A stretch of DNA of 64,000 bases from NCBI GenBank assembly GCA_030018415.1, contig JASEGC010000001.1, positions 471,033 through 535,032 of the forward strand. The letters are read 5' to 3'. Positions 9,415 to 18,963 of this stretch are shown here, piece by piece (the first letter of the stretch is position 1; each line of letters starts with the position of its first letter). A program made the position numbers and the translations under genes. The DNA is from Candidatus Aenigmatarchaeota archaeon (GTDB lineage: Archaea > Aenigmatarchaeota > Aenigmatarchaeia > CG10238-14). Under the pieces are notes generated by a model. It saw only the letters and a program-made list of their open reading frames with translations, was not told the origin of the DNA and did not search any database.

Positions 9415-9819
9415 CTACGATTTTCGTAGAATCATACAAGTTATAGTTTCGAGAACACCTTTAACTGCTCTGATCTTTTCCACAGTATCGTTCATGTCTC
9501 GCATAGACCTTCTCTTGACCATGGAGATTATGTCGTAATCTCCAGAGACCTCATACACACTTGTTACATTAGGAATCTCTCTTATTGCCTCAGACACAAC
9601 CTCGGTCTTTATCTCTGGTTTTGTGCTTATCAACACGATCGCATCTATTTCCTCTTTCGTATCTATCGTAAACCTTTTGATCTCACCATTTTTTAGCAAT
9701 TCGCTGATCCTGTACCTGACAGCACCTTCGGTCAACCCAACTTTCTCTGCTATTTTCGTTATCGCGGTACGGCTATTTCTTTTCAGTATATCGATGATTT
9801 TTCTGTCTATCTCATCCAC
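9415..9819 (-). CDS. Lrp/AsnC family transcriptional regulator
   Basis: MDEIDRKIIDILKRNSRTAITKIAEKVGLTEGAVRYRISELLKNGEIKRFTI + RAM domain. Confidence 0.9.
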   Translation of the reverse strand: MDEIDRKIIDILKRNSRTAITKIAEKVGLTEGAVRYRISELLKNGEIKRFTIDTKEEIDAIVLISTKPEIKTEVVSEAIREIPNVTSVYEVSGDYDIISMVKRRSMRDMNDTVEKIRAVKGVLETITCMILRKS

Positions 9820-9823
9820 GGTA

Positions 9824-10456
9824 TCATTCCCAAAAATACCTTATCCTGCGCTTACCAAACCCGAAGAACTTCAGCAAGATGAATGACGTTATCATTCCAC
9901 CTAGATGTCCAAACCACGCAACGCCCCCAACTTGTGGGACTAGTAGGCTAGCAAAACCAGCCACCAACTGTATGAGACCATAGAAAATAACAAAAACTAT
10001 GGCAGGCATCGGAAGGAAGAATTGAACGTAGATTATGTCTCTTGGGTACATTAAACCGTATGCCGTTAAAACACCAAATATTGCTCCAGACGCACCAACC
10101 ATAGGTATATTGTTGATGCCAGTTATCAGCATGTAGAATAAAGATGAACCAACCCCACAGATGAGATAAAATTTCAAGAATTTTTCTTTTCCCATCGTAA
10201 ACTCAATTTTTGGCCCAAAAATCAACAGACCGAACATGTTGTAGAAAATGTGGATGAAGTTGGCGTGGATGAACATATAAGTGAAGATTTGCCAGAAATA
10301 GCCTCTTGTTAACAGCGTAACAGAATTCAAACCGAATATGTCTGTGATTACATCTCCATAAGAAGTCGTGATGAAATCAATGTTAGAAAAAAGTATTTGA
10401 ATGAAGAACACAGCGAAATTTATGATTATTAACCACATTGTATAGTTCATTTTCAT
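9824..10456 (-). CDS. Rhomboid family intramembrane serine protease
   Basis: FIHANFIHIFYNMFGLLIFG...MVGASGAIFGVLTAYGLMYP...AWFGHLGGM. Confidence 0.9.
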   Translation of the reverse strand: MKMNYTMWLIIINFAVFFIQILFSNIDFITTSYGDVITDIFGLNSVTLLTRGYFWQIFTYMFIHANFIHIFYNMFGLLIFGPKIEFTMGKEKFLKFYLICGVGSSLFYMLITGINNIPMVGASGAIFGVLTAYGLMYPRDIIYVQFFLPMPAIVFVIFYGLIQLVAGFASLLVPQVGGVAWFGHLGGMITSFILLKFFGFGKRRIRYFWE

Positions 10457-10469
10457 ACAATCACTCGAA

Positions 10470-10578
10470 TGGACCCGGTGCGATTTGAACGCACGACCAT
10501 TGGTTTCTACGCCTGATTGCCTTATAAGACTTACGTCGACTCAAGCGTCAACGCTCCACCAGGCTGAGCTACGGGTCC
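10470..10578 (-). tRNA. tRNA-Ile(TAT) with two introns (10531-10548 at 29/30; 10505-10521 at 38/39)
   Basis: Mature GGACCCGTAGCTCAGCCTGGTGGAGCGTTGGTCTTATAAACCAATGGTCGTGCGTTCAAATCGCACCGGGTCCA; intron 1 BHB: GGA/UCU, GCGU/ACGU, bulges UG^A and AA^G, CG/CG; intron 2: UUAU/GUAG, bulges AA^G and AA^A, GC/GC. Confidence 0.88.
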
Positions 10579-10638
10579 GTATACCCACGAACACATACTT
10601 TTTTAAGTTTATCCCTTTTCATATAATTAACGATAAAA

Positions 10639-11547
10639 ATGTTTAATAAATCTTTTCTAGTCAATCGGTTAGTAAAGAATTTGTTAGATAAAGAATTTCA
10701 ACTTTTCCTTACTTCTGGTTGTTTTGATATAGCTGCAAGAAAAGAGTTTGTTATGTTGATCAAGGCCTTGACGAATGTTGACGGGTTCGTTCAAGAACAG
10801 GCTCAGAGTTTAAAAACAATTTCCTACTTTGTGTCTGCTTATCCTTTGGTTGTATCAGAGAGGACTAACCGTGGTTTTTTATACGATGAAGTCATCTATT
10901 CCAGGTTCCAAGTGCCTGTTGTCACTCCACAGATGTTTGAGTGTATGATTGAAGAGGAAATTATACCTGAAGTTAAGGCAATAAAGGGAAAGCATACTGT
11001 AACGATTAACACGACTTATCTAAGAAAAAAAAGAGAAGAGTTGAATTTAAGCCTAGAGGAATTATCTAAAGAAATTAGGATTTCTAAGAAGGCTTTGTAT
11101 GAGATAGAGAATCAGAGAGTTAATCCAACTCAAGAGACTGTTAAAAGATTAGAAGAGTTGCTTGGGATTGATTTGAAAGTTCCTTACAGGATGGAGAGAG
11201 TTGAGAGAACTTACGTCGAACCAAAAGACGAATTCCAGAAAAAAGTTTCTCTAGAATTTTCCCGTCTTGGGATAGATAACTCTGCTGTTACTTCGGCAAG
11301 CTTCGAGATAATAGGTAAGGAGAAGACTTCTTTGGTCACTGGACTTTCTACTAATACTGTCAAGATAAAAAAAGTTGTTTCTCAAGTGAAAGGACTTTCT
11401 TCCATATTTTCTTCACAGGGGATTTTTGTTGCGAAGAAGAGTCATGAACAGGCGATAGATGGAGTGCCGATTGTTCTTGAGTCAGAGTTGCCTGAGTTGA
11501 AAAATTCTAGGGAATTGAATAAGTTGATTAGGGAGAAGAGTGAATAA
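10639..11547 (+). CDS. Archaeal HTH-type transcriptional regulator (COG1395-like)
   Basis: Central Xre-type HTH: LRKKREELNLSLEELSKEIRISKKALYEIENQRVNPTQETVKRLEELLG. Confidence 0.75.
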   Translation: MFNKSFLVNRLVKNLLDKEFQLFLTSGCFDIAARKEFVMLIKALTNVDGFVQEQAQSLKTISYFVSAYPLVVSERTNRGFLYDEVIYSRFQVPVVTPQMFECMIEEEIIPEVKAIKGKHTVTINTTYLRKKREELNLSLEELSKEIRISKKALYEIENQRVNPTQETVKRLEELLGIDLKVPYRMERVERTYVEPKDEFQKKVSLEFSRLGIDNSAVTSASFEIIGKEKTSLVTGLSTNTVKIKKVVSQVKGLSSIFSSQGIFVAKKSHEQAIDGVPIVLESELPELKNSRELNKLIREKSE

Positions 11548-11622
11548 AGTAAAATAAAGATTCTTTCATCAAAAGTAAGGCTTAAAATCCATATTTTTAA
11601 ATTCAACTAGGAGGAAAAATAA

Positions 11623-11780
11623 ATGCCATTTGAGAGAAGAGGCTTTGGTTTCAGGAGAGAGATGCATAAGGCAACTTGTGCTGATTGTGGTCAAGAAACC
11701 GAAGTTCCTTCGAACCTCAAGGAGGTAGACCAGTCTACTGTAGAGAATGTTATCAAAAACATAGACCGAAGAGATTCTAA
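11623..11780 (+). pseudogene. CxxC-x(17)-CxxC zinc-ribbon protein with apparent 1-nt frameshift near 11709
   Basis: MPFERRGFGFRREMHKATCADCGQETEVP | then in the next frame EPQGGRPVYCRECYQKHRPKRF*; a missing T (cctt|cgaa) would restore VPFEPQGGRPVYCRECYQ. Confidence 0.7.
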
Positions 11781-12092
11781 TCCTGGGTTAAAGTTTTTGA
11801 TTAGTATTCTAGAAAATTAATTTTGGTAGACTCTTTAGTAGTTTTTAAAAAAATTTCCTCTTTTTTCCATCTTATTTTCACATTTTTTTCTAAATTTTTC
11901 TCAGATGAAAAGTGGTTCTGTCAACAACAGAGGGATATGGATAAAGTGTCGCATGACGGGACATAGAGTTATTCCTTTTTAATCGGGCCTGCTGGGATTC
12001 GAGGCCTGGGTTCGATTTATAAGGCCCAACCATTTTCAAATCAGATTTTGATACTAAAAGTTTTATTTAAATAATCTTAAAATAATAAATTA

Positions 12093-12398
12093 ATGAGAAC
12101 AAAATTTTATGAAATTGCTGAGAAAATTGGTATGCTTCTAAACACATTTACCATTTTTTCATTGTTTACCCCTTCTAATGTTGTTGCTTATCCTGGTATT
12201 AAAGAATCAGTGATATCTCCATTATTATTTTTAAATCGAAGTGATACTAAAGGTCTGAGTAGAATGTGGAAGATTATACTCATAGTGATTGGCATTATTA
12301 TCCTATTATTTATTGTATTTCTATACTCTCCTGTTCAACTTATGTATGCTGTATTTCGAAAAAAAGGCGGGAAAAATGAATATATATCACGTTTCTGA
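12093..12398 (+). CDS. Two-TM peptide A of radical SAM islet (candidate substrate)
   Basis: KIGMLLNTFTIFSLFTPSNVVAYPGIKESVISPLLFLNRSDTKGLSRMWKIILIVIG...; paralogous to the next ORF. Confidence 0.7.
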   Translation: MRTKFYEIAEKIGMLLNTFTIFSLFTPSNVVAYPGIKESVISPLLFLNRSDTKGLSRMWKIILIVIGIIILLFIVFLYSPVQLMYAVFRKKGGKNEYISRF

Positions 12399-12687
12399 AA
12401 AACTAGGAATTAAAAGAAGTGAAATTAATAAAATCATGAAAATTGGTTTTTTTCTTAATTTTTTTTCGATATTTTCACTAACATCCTTTAGTTCGACAAC
12501 GGCTTATCCATACATGGAAGGTTCTATAGTACCTTCTTTGTTATTTTTCAGAAAATCAAAGGGCTTAAGTACACTTTGGAAGATAATACTGATAATTTCT
12601 GGAATTTTCATAATAATACTACTTGTATGGTATGCTTTTCAAGTAACGATTTTATATGGCGTGTTCAAAAGAAGAGAAAAATACTAG
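12376..12687 (+). CDS. Two-TM peptide B of radical SAM islet (candidate substrate)
   Basis: ATG at 12376 after AGGCGGG: MNIYHVSEKLGIKRSEINKIMKIGFFLNFFSIFSLTSFSSTTAYPYMEGSIVPSLLFFRKSKGLSTLWKIILIISG...; overlaps ORF A by 23 nt. Confidence 0.7.
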   Translation: MNIYHVSEKLGIKRSEINKIMKIGFFLNFFSIFSLTSFSSTTAYPYMEGSIVPSLLFFRKSKGLSTLWKIILIISGIFIIILLVWYAFQVTILYGVFKRREKY

Positions 12688-12709
12688 AAATTTAATAAAG
12701 GGATTTTAA

Positions 12710-13759
12710 ATGAATTTTAATTTAGATTGTGCTGTCTGGGAAACTACATTAAACTGTAATTTAAATTGCTTGCATTGCGGTTCGAAGGCCGGTTATAAAA
12801 GAAGGAGTGAACTAAATACTAAAGAGGCATTAAAACTTTGTAAAGATTTAGCAGAATTAAACTGTTTTAATGTTTGCCTTATGGGCGGGGAACCTTTTCT
12901 ACGAAAAGATTGGTTAAAAATTGCAAAAGAAGTTAAGAATTTAGGAATGGAGCTTTCATTAGTTTCTAACGGTCTTATTCTTGATAAATTTTTAAATGAT
13001 CTGATAGAATTAGAACCTTATGTCGTTGGAGTTAGTATTGATGGTACTTCAAAAACCCATAATAAAATTCGAGGATTGAACAACTCTTTTGAAAAGGCTT
13101 TTGAATCTTTAACGCTAATGAGAGAAAATGATATTGAAGCAACTGCTATTACAACAGTGCACAAACTTAATTTTAAAGATTTACCTGCTTTGTTGGACTT
13201 ATTTTTAGGAAGGGGTTTAGGGTGGCAAATACAATTGGCTATTCCTATAGGCCGTTTCAATAAAAAATACCTGCTATCTGAAGAAGAATTTTATTCGGTA
13301 GCATTATTCATGACTTCAAGTAGAATTAAACATTTTGGTGAAATATCGATTGCGGGAGGCCATTGCTTCGGTTATAATTCACGTTTTTTACCGAACGCTA
13401 AATGGAATGGATGTCAAGCAGGTATTAATGTCATAGGAATAGAGAGTAATGGTGATATAACTGGTTGTCTTTCAATGGGCGGCGGTTTTGTAGAGGATAA
13501 TATCAGAAATAAAAGTTTGATTGACATTTGGAATGATGAAAATGCTTTCTCTTATAACAGGAATTTTGATAAAAATAAATTAGGAGAGAATTGCAAAGAT
13601 TGTAAATATTGGGCTCGTTGTAAAGGAGGTTGTAATGCCACTTCATATTCTTTAACTAGTAAATTTCATAACGATCCATATTGTTTTTTTAAGATTGAAA
13701 ATAACTTCCTTCAGAAAGGAAGTTTATTGGATAAATTATTATTAAAAATATCAAAATGA
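12710..13759 (+). CDS. Radical SAM/SPASM domain protein (putative peptide maturase)
   Basis: TLNCNLNCLHCGSKAG (CxxxCxxC), MGGEPFLR, SIDG; C-terminal SPASM GC..C..GENCKDCKYWARCKGGCNAT...DPYC. Confidence 0.88.
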   Translation: MNFNLDCAVWETTLNCNLNCLHCGSKAGYKRRSELNTKEALKLCKDLAELNCFNVCLMGGEPFLRKDWLKIAKEVKNLGMELSLVSNGLILDKFLNDLIELEPYVVGVSIDGTSKTHNKIRGLNNSFEKAFESLTLMRENDIEATAITTVHKLNFKDLPALLDLFLGRGLGWQIQLAIPIGRFNKKYLLSEEEFYSVALFMTSSRIKHFGEISIAGGHCFGYNSRFLPNAKWNGCQAGINVIGIESNGDITGCLSMGGGFVEDNIRNKSLIDIWNDENAFSYNRNFDKNKLGENCKDCKYWARCKGGCNATSYSLTSKFHNDPYCFFKIENNFLQKGSLLDKLLLKISK

Positions 13760-13830
13760 GTTAAAAAATTTCAAAGGGTTCGACGGACCTACTATTTCTA
13801 TAGATTACAGAATTTACCTCCCAATAGTTT

Positions 13831-13975
13831 TTAAGAACTTTTCTCAACCAATCCTAACCACTTGTTTCTCCCTAAATCAACCTTCAAACCACTGAATTCT
13901 GCAGGTGTCAATCCGTCCAAACTTTATGTGGTCTGATAAAATTATAATAAATTCTGAAAGCATTCACAAAGTCTA
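13831..13975 (-). pseudogene. Transposase C-terminal remnant
   Basis: Broken frames: DFVNAFRIYYNFIRPHKV and GLTPAEFSGLKVDLGRNKWLGLVEKSS*; NFIRPHK..GLTPAE is typical of DDE transposase C-termini. Confidence 0.6.
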
Positions 13976-14260
13976 GCGATACAAGAAGCCATTAAGGACT
14001 GGATCAAGAGAAAATAATGGATTTTACCTAACCATTAATTTTTTGTCTATACAATACATTTCCTAATGGTTATAATTCACCAGAAGATATTGGTTTCTTA
14101 CAAAGATTTTAACTGTTCTTCAAAAACTTTAATTTTTTTCATCTCCCGATATGCGACAACCCATTCTATCTCCTATAGATGCGACAGAAAGTGAAAAGTT
14201 AAACTTAAATATTTGTATACCTACATACACATAATAATTTTTAATCATGGAGGTGTAATA

Positions 14261-15910
14261 ATGGCTCAAATAGCTCAATTGGGAGGTCAGCCCGTCCTGA
14301 TATTACCTGAGGGTACTCTGAGGTCTAGGGGAAGGAGTGCACAGGAAAACAACATCGCTGCTGCTAAGGCTGTGGCAGATGCTGTCAGGACAACTCTAGG
14401 CCCAAAGGGAATGGACAAGATGCTCGTCGATAGTATCGGTGACATAGTCATAACGAACGACGGTGTCACGATTCTGGACGAGATGGAGATTGAGCATCCT
14501 GCTGCGAAGATGATGGTCGAGGTCGCCAAGACACAGAACGAGGAAGTGGGTGATGGAACAACCACTGCTGTTGTTATTGCAGGTGAACTGTTGAAGAAAG
14601 CGGGCGAACTGCTAGAACAAGAAATTCACCCAACAGTCATAATAAGAGGTTTCAACTTGGCTAAAGAAAAGGCGTTGAAAGCGATGGAAAGGATTTCTAC
14701 ACCGATCAGTTTAGATGATGTAGATGATTTGAAGAAGATTGCGATGACGAGCATGAGTGGTAAATCTGCATACGCTTACAGCGAAAGAATGGCAGAACTC
14801 GTCGTTAAAGCAGTGAGACAAGTCGCAGAAAAAAGAGACGGAAAGGTCATCGTAGACACGGATAACATCCAGAGAGAGAAAAAGCATGGTGGTTCATCTG
14901 AAGACACTGAATTGATAGATGGCATAGTCATCGACAAGGAAGTTGTTCATCCAGGTATGCCGAAGACGATAAAGAACGCTAAGATTGCTTTGTTAGATGC
15001 AGCGTTGGAAGTCAAGGAAACAGAGACCGATGCACAAATCCAGATAACAGACCCGACTAAACTACAGGAATTCATAGAGCAAGAAGAGAGGATGTTGAAG
15101 AACATGGTAGAGAAAGTAGCCGCTTCTGGCGCGAACGTCGTGCTTTGCCAGAAAGGAATCGATGATATGGCTCAACACTACCTCGCAAAGAAAGGTATCC
15201 TGGCTGACAGAAGAGTAAAGAAGTCTGACATGGAAAAATTGGCGAAGGCAACAGGGGCAAGGATTGTAACGAGCATCGATGACTTGAAGAAAGAAGATTT
15301 GGGTTTTGCAGGACTAGTCGAAGAAGTAAAAATCGGTGACGAACAGATGACGTTCATAAGAAACTGTAAGAACCCGAAGGCTGTGTCGATATTGGTTCGT
15401 GGTGGGACAGAGCATGTCGTCGATGAGGTTGATAGAGCGATAGAAGATGCTATAGGGGCAGTTGCTTCGGCGATAGAGGTTGGAAAGGTCGTTCCTGGGG
15501 GTGGAGCACCAGAAGCAGAGTCTGTGAGAGAGTTGAGAAAATTTGCAGAGGGGTTCTCTGGTAGAGAACAGTTGGCGATAAACGCATTCGCTGATGCGTT
15601 GGAAGTCATACCTAGAAGTTTAGCAGAAAGCGGTGGTTTAGATCCGATCGATACTTTGGTTGCCTTGAGAGCGGCACATGAACAGAAAAAAATTGAATCA
15701 GGAGTTAACGTCATAGAAGGTGGGATTGCAAATATGACTAAGCTTGGCGTCATTGAACCGTTGAAAGTTAAGACACAGGCGATAAACTCAGCATCGGATG
15801 CAGCGGTGATGATACTGAGAATAGATGATGTGATATCAGCGTCAAAGCTCGAGAAGGGAGGAATGCCTCCAACACCACCCGGTGGTGGAGGAGAGATGCC
15901 AGAATATTAA
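14261..15910 (+). CDS. thsA: Thermosome subunit (group II chaperonin)
   Basis: [39 protein letters not shown]...; C-terminal [24 protein letters not shown] before ATG. Confidence 0.95.
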   Translation: MAQIAQLGGQPVLILPEGTLRSRGRSAQENNIAAAKAVADAVRTTLGPKGMDKMLVDSIGDIVITNDGVTILDEMEIEHPAAKMMVEVAKTQNEEVGDGTTTAVVIAGELLKKAGELLEQEIHPTVIIRGFNLAKEKALKAMERISTPISLDDVDDLKKIAMTSMSGKSAYAYSERMAELVVKAVRQVAEKRDGKVIVDTDNIQREKKHGGSSEDTELIDGIVIDKEVVHPGMPKTIKNAKIALLDAALEVKETETDAQIQITDPTKLQEFIEQEERMLKNMVEKVAASGANVVLCQKGIDDMAQHYLAKKGILADRRVKKSDMEKLAKATGARIVTSIDDLKKEDLGFAGLVEEVKIGDEQMTFIRNCKNPKAVSILVRGGTEHVVDEVDRAIEDAIGAVASAIEVGKVVPGGGAPEAESVRELRKFAEGFSGREQLAINAFADALEVIPRSLAESGGLDPIDTLVALRAAHEQKKIESGVNVIEGGIANMTKLGVIEPLKVKTQAINSASDAAVMILRIDDVISASKLEKGGMPPTPPGGGGEMPEY

Positions 15911-15932
15911 GATGAGAAACTAAAATAAAACC

Positions 15933-16439
15933 ATGCAAGAAATTTGGCTGCTTTTAACTCTTTTTTTCTCTTTTTGTTTATACTATTTCTTGAAGAATAG
16001 ACTTGCTGTATTCTTTCCCAGTTCCAAGCAGATAATAACCGTAGTCATGGAGTTTGCTGATATCAAGAGTGACGATATCTTCTACGACTTGGGATCCGGA
16101 GATGGAAGGATTCTGATTGAAGCGGCGAAGAAAAAAATTCCTGTTGTTGGTATAGAAAAAAATAGGTTTTTAAACTGGATAGCCAAGAGAAGAATAAGGA
16201 GATTAAACCTCAAGAACGTGAGGATAATTCAAGGCGACATATTCGATCAAGACATCAATGAAGCTACTATCATCGTTGCTTACCTTTCATCGGGTCTCGC
16301 GCATAGGTTACAGAAGAAGATCGAGAAAGAAGTGAAAAAAGGGACTAGTATAATACTCATCGACCACTCTTTCAAAGGTTGGAAACCGATTAAAGAGAGA
16401 AGAGTTGGGTTCATTCCAGTCAGGTTGTACGTGAAGTGA
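15933..16439 (+). CDS. SAM-dependent methyltransferase-like protein with N-terminal TM
   Basis: DDIFYDLGSGDGRILIEAAKKKIPVVGIEKN. Confidence 0.7.
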   Translation: MQEIWLLLTLFFSFCLYYFLKNRLAVFFPSSKQIITVVMEFADIKSDDIFYDLGSGDGRILIEAAKKKIPVVGIEKNRFLNWIAKRRIRRLNLKNVRIIQGDIFDQDINEATIIVAYLSSGLAHRLQKKIEKEVKKGTSIILIDHSFKGWKPIKERRVGFIPVRLYVK

Positions 16440-16535
16440 TATATTCTCGTTTCTCGAGTTTTGTGATGAAATAAAATTTTATACTAGGAATGAAATAATT
16501 TAAACACAGAAAAAGAATTTATTAAAGGTGAACGA

Positions 16536-17054
16536 ATGGTTCGTGAAGATAGTGAATTTGAATTAGTGCCTGTATCTCCTATAAGAAGGCTTGAGCAGAG
16601 ATTGGACAGATTGGAATCTTCATCTCTAATCGACACAAAGAGTATTTTTAGCGAGATTATAGACATAGTGAGGATGAATCAGCAGCTTGTCGACGAGCTG
16701 GCAAAATCTAGCGACGCATTAAGGATAGAACTATCAAAGCTACCAGGCAAGTTGGATGAGTTGGTCACCAACCTTAAAGATTTGATATCTTTCATCAAGG
16801 CTTCTGGCGAGGAGGAATCAGCTGGAATTACCCAGGAAGCGATAAAGCCTCTTGTTGACAAAGTGGATGAGATGGTGAAGACTAACAAATCTATATCTGA
16901 GAAGAACGATGCGATGCTTGAGTTACTCGACGAGATAAGTAAGAAGATAAAAAGACCAGAGTTAGCGAGACCTTTACCAACACTACCGATTAGTAGACCA
17001 ACAACACCTTTACCAACAACACCTTTAAGAAAACTCAGGCCAATCAATGTTTAG
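16536..17054 (+). CDS. Coiled-coil hypothetical protein upstream of pilus operon
   Basis: ORF 172 aa, alpha-helical, Pro/Thr-rich C-terminus. Confidence 0.55.
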   Translation: MVREDSEFELVPVSPIRRLEQRLDRLESSSLIDTKSIFSEIIDIVRMNQQLVDELAKSSDALRIELSKLPGKLDELVTNLKDLISFIKASGEEESAGITQEAIKPLVDKVDEMVKTNKSISEKNDAMLELLDEISKKIKRPELARPLPTLPISRPTTPLPTTPLRKLRPINV

Positions 17055-17077
17055 GAGATGATAATGGAGGTTAGAAA

Positions 17078-17443
17078 ATGAAGGGCGTTTCAACCATAAT
17101 TGCCGCTATAATAATGGTAGTGATAACCATCGGATTGATATCAGTGGCATACCTATACATAAGTGGACTGATCGCTGGGACTACAGCAACAAACATTTGG
17201 TTGGCAGATGCTTACTGTAATACAACTCATATAATATACTTGATTAAAAATATAGGGACTGCTAGCGTTGATAGTTTGACTTTTTATGTGGATGGTGCAC
17301 CTATAACTGATCCGCCTTGTACCCCACCTCTTCCAATAGGAGCAGGAAACTTAACGACTTGTATTCATACTGCTAGTATGGGCATCCACCAGATCAGGGT
17401 AGTCGGCCCATCGAACGTAGCTTCAGGAACAGTGGAATGTTAA
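17078..17443 (+). CDS. Archaeal type IV pilin-like protein (class III signal peptide)
   Basis: MKGVSTIIAAIIMVVITIGLISVAYLYISGL. Confidence 0.85.
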   Translation: MKGVSTIIAAIIMVVITIGLISVAYLYISGLIAGTTATNIWLADAYCNTTHIIYLIKNIGTASVDSLTFYVDGAPITDPPCTPPLPIGAGNLTTCIHTASMGIHQIRVVGPSNVASGTVEC

Positions 17444-17469
17444 GTTAATAAATTTTACAGTTGGGAAGG

Positions 17470-17865
17470 ATGAATAAAGGCATATCAACAATCATAGCCG
17501 CTATTATACTTCTGGTAATCACTATAGGCTTAGCTGCTACTGCATACGTTTTTATCTCTGGTTTGCTAACTAGCTTTTATTCGAAGACCATAAATATTCT
17601 CGATGTTTCTTGCAACCCCTCGGGCATTCCCAATCAAGCAAACATAACCATAATACTATCGAACGATGGAACCGTGAACATAACTGATTCTGAGTTGACT
17701 GTGATCGTTGACGGTAGTATAAAATCCGATAGATTTACTTTTAGTACCATACCTCCACATAGTACAGCTGTAGCAACAAGCTCAGATACCTATGAGATGA
17801 ATAAAGTTCACACAGTATTGGTCTCATCTCCGAGTAATAGCGTAAGGTCAACAGTTTGGTGCTGA
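17470..17865 (+). CDS. Archaeal type IV pilin-like protein
   Basis: MNKGISTIIAAIILLVITIGLAATAYVFISGL. Confidence 0.85.
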   Translation: MNKGISTIIAAIILLVITIGLAATAYVFISGLLTSFYSKTINILDVSCNPSGIPNQANITIILSNDGTVNITDSELTVIVDGSIKSDRFTFSTIPPHSTAVATSSDTYEMNKVHTVLVSSPSNSVRSTVWC

Positions 17866-18494
17866 TGAGCATGAGAGGACAATCACAAGTAGTATCAGTC
17901 GTCATCATGGTTGTTCTAGTGTTGAGCGCTATAGCATTAGTCCTCCCTTGGACTTACACGATGATACAGAAGAGAAAAGACATGAAGAGTGTGGACGATG
18001 TCTACAATTTCTTTCAAAGGCTCGACGATACTATAAGGAACATAGCCAAGAATGGTGGCGAAGAGTCTCTGGAGTTAAAAGTCCCTGGAAAATTCACAGT
18101 GTATCCTGAGTCGAGCAATTCTGACTTGAACAATAGCATCGTCTTCTCTTTTAGAAGCTTAGTATCTTTCATCGCGGAATGTGACCCCTCACTCCCTCTT
18201 CCAGAATGTTGGATACCTTTGAACACACCAAACACAAACACAACTGGAACGTTGGGAGTGGATTCTCCGTCAGTTATATTTGGTAGAACAGAGAGAGTTG
18301 AGAACAAACTTAAAATAGAGTACAGGCTCTGGTATAGATCATTGAATGATACTCCCACTCATGGTTACAAGATTGTCCTGAACACTTCTGATAATACAGA
18401 GAAGAACACGACCTTTGGTTTCTTGAGGATACAGAGGATAAATTCAACATCTACCCCAGCCTTAATTACCACAGAAATCAACATCATCGTTTAG
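17865..18494 (+). CDS. Pilin-like/secreted minor component
   Basis: MSMRGQSQVVSVVIMVVLVLSAIALVLPWTYTM hydrophobic N-terminus; TGATG overlap with the preceding gene. Confidence 0.6.
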   Translation: MSMRGQSQVVSVVIMVVLVLSAIALVLPWTYTMIQKRKDMKSVDDVYNFFQRLDDTIRNIAKNGGEESLELKVPGKFTVYPESSNSDLNNSIVFSFRSLVSFIAECDPSLPLPECWIPLNTPNTNTTGTLGVDSPSVIFGRTERVENKLKIEYRLWYRSLNDTPTHGYKIVLNTSDNTEKNTTFGFLRIQRINSTSTPALITTEINIIV

Positions 18495-18540
18495 TAATAA
18501 TTATAATATACGAAGAAAATCAATATTATTTTGAAATAAG

Positions 18541-18963
18541 ATGAGAAAAGCCCAAAGTTTCATCGTAGAATTCGTCCTTTTTTTCATGATTTCTTTCAGC
18601 TTGTTCGCTGCGATAAGTTACTTATTCTATAGCCAGAACATCTACTACAAGAAAAAGGTTGGTGAAACGACTTCAGACTTAGTGAATGATCTCATACTGA
18701 CGCATATAATCGAAGGCATAAATTGCAAGGCATGTGATGAAGTCATGATAACAGAAGAAATACCATCTAAAATAGGCGGCATCTTCTACGTCGTTAAGCT
18801 AAACAACTCTGTGATAAACACAACATTGATGACAGAGAAAACTTCTTTTAAAGAGACACCAATATTTAATTTGAATGAAACTCTATTTTTTTCAGGTACC
18901 TCAAAGAGTGAGGATAGAAAGATAGTGATAAAAATTAATAACACAAATGTGGGGGTTGAATAA
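18541..18963 (+). CDS. Pilin-like component with N-terminal TM
   Basis: MRKAQSFIVEFVLFFMISFSLFAAISYLFYS. Confidence 0.6.
   Translation: MRKAQSFIVEFVLFFMISFSLFAAISYLFYSQNIYYKKKVGETTSDLVNDLILTHIIEGINCKACDEVMITEEIPSKIGGIFYVVKLNNSVINTTLMTEKTSFKETPIFNLNETLFFSGTSKSEDRKIVIKINNTNVGVE

Noticed and set aside
10470-10578. Reading this tRNA as a class II Leu(GAG) with one intron
   Set aside because: The D-arm is class I, the anticodon stem would be mismatched, and the two-intron Ile solution satisfies all stems and both BHB motifs
14287-15753. Long minus-strand ORFs inside the thermosome gene
   Set aside because: Antisense shadows of a highly conserved coding gene; composition is Ser/Ile-rich and without family signal
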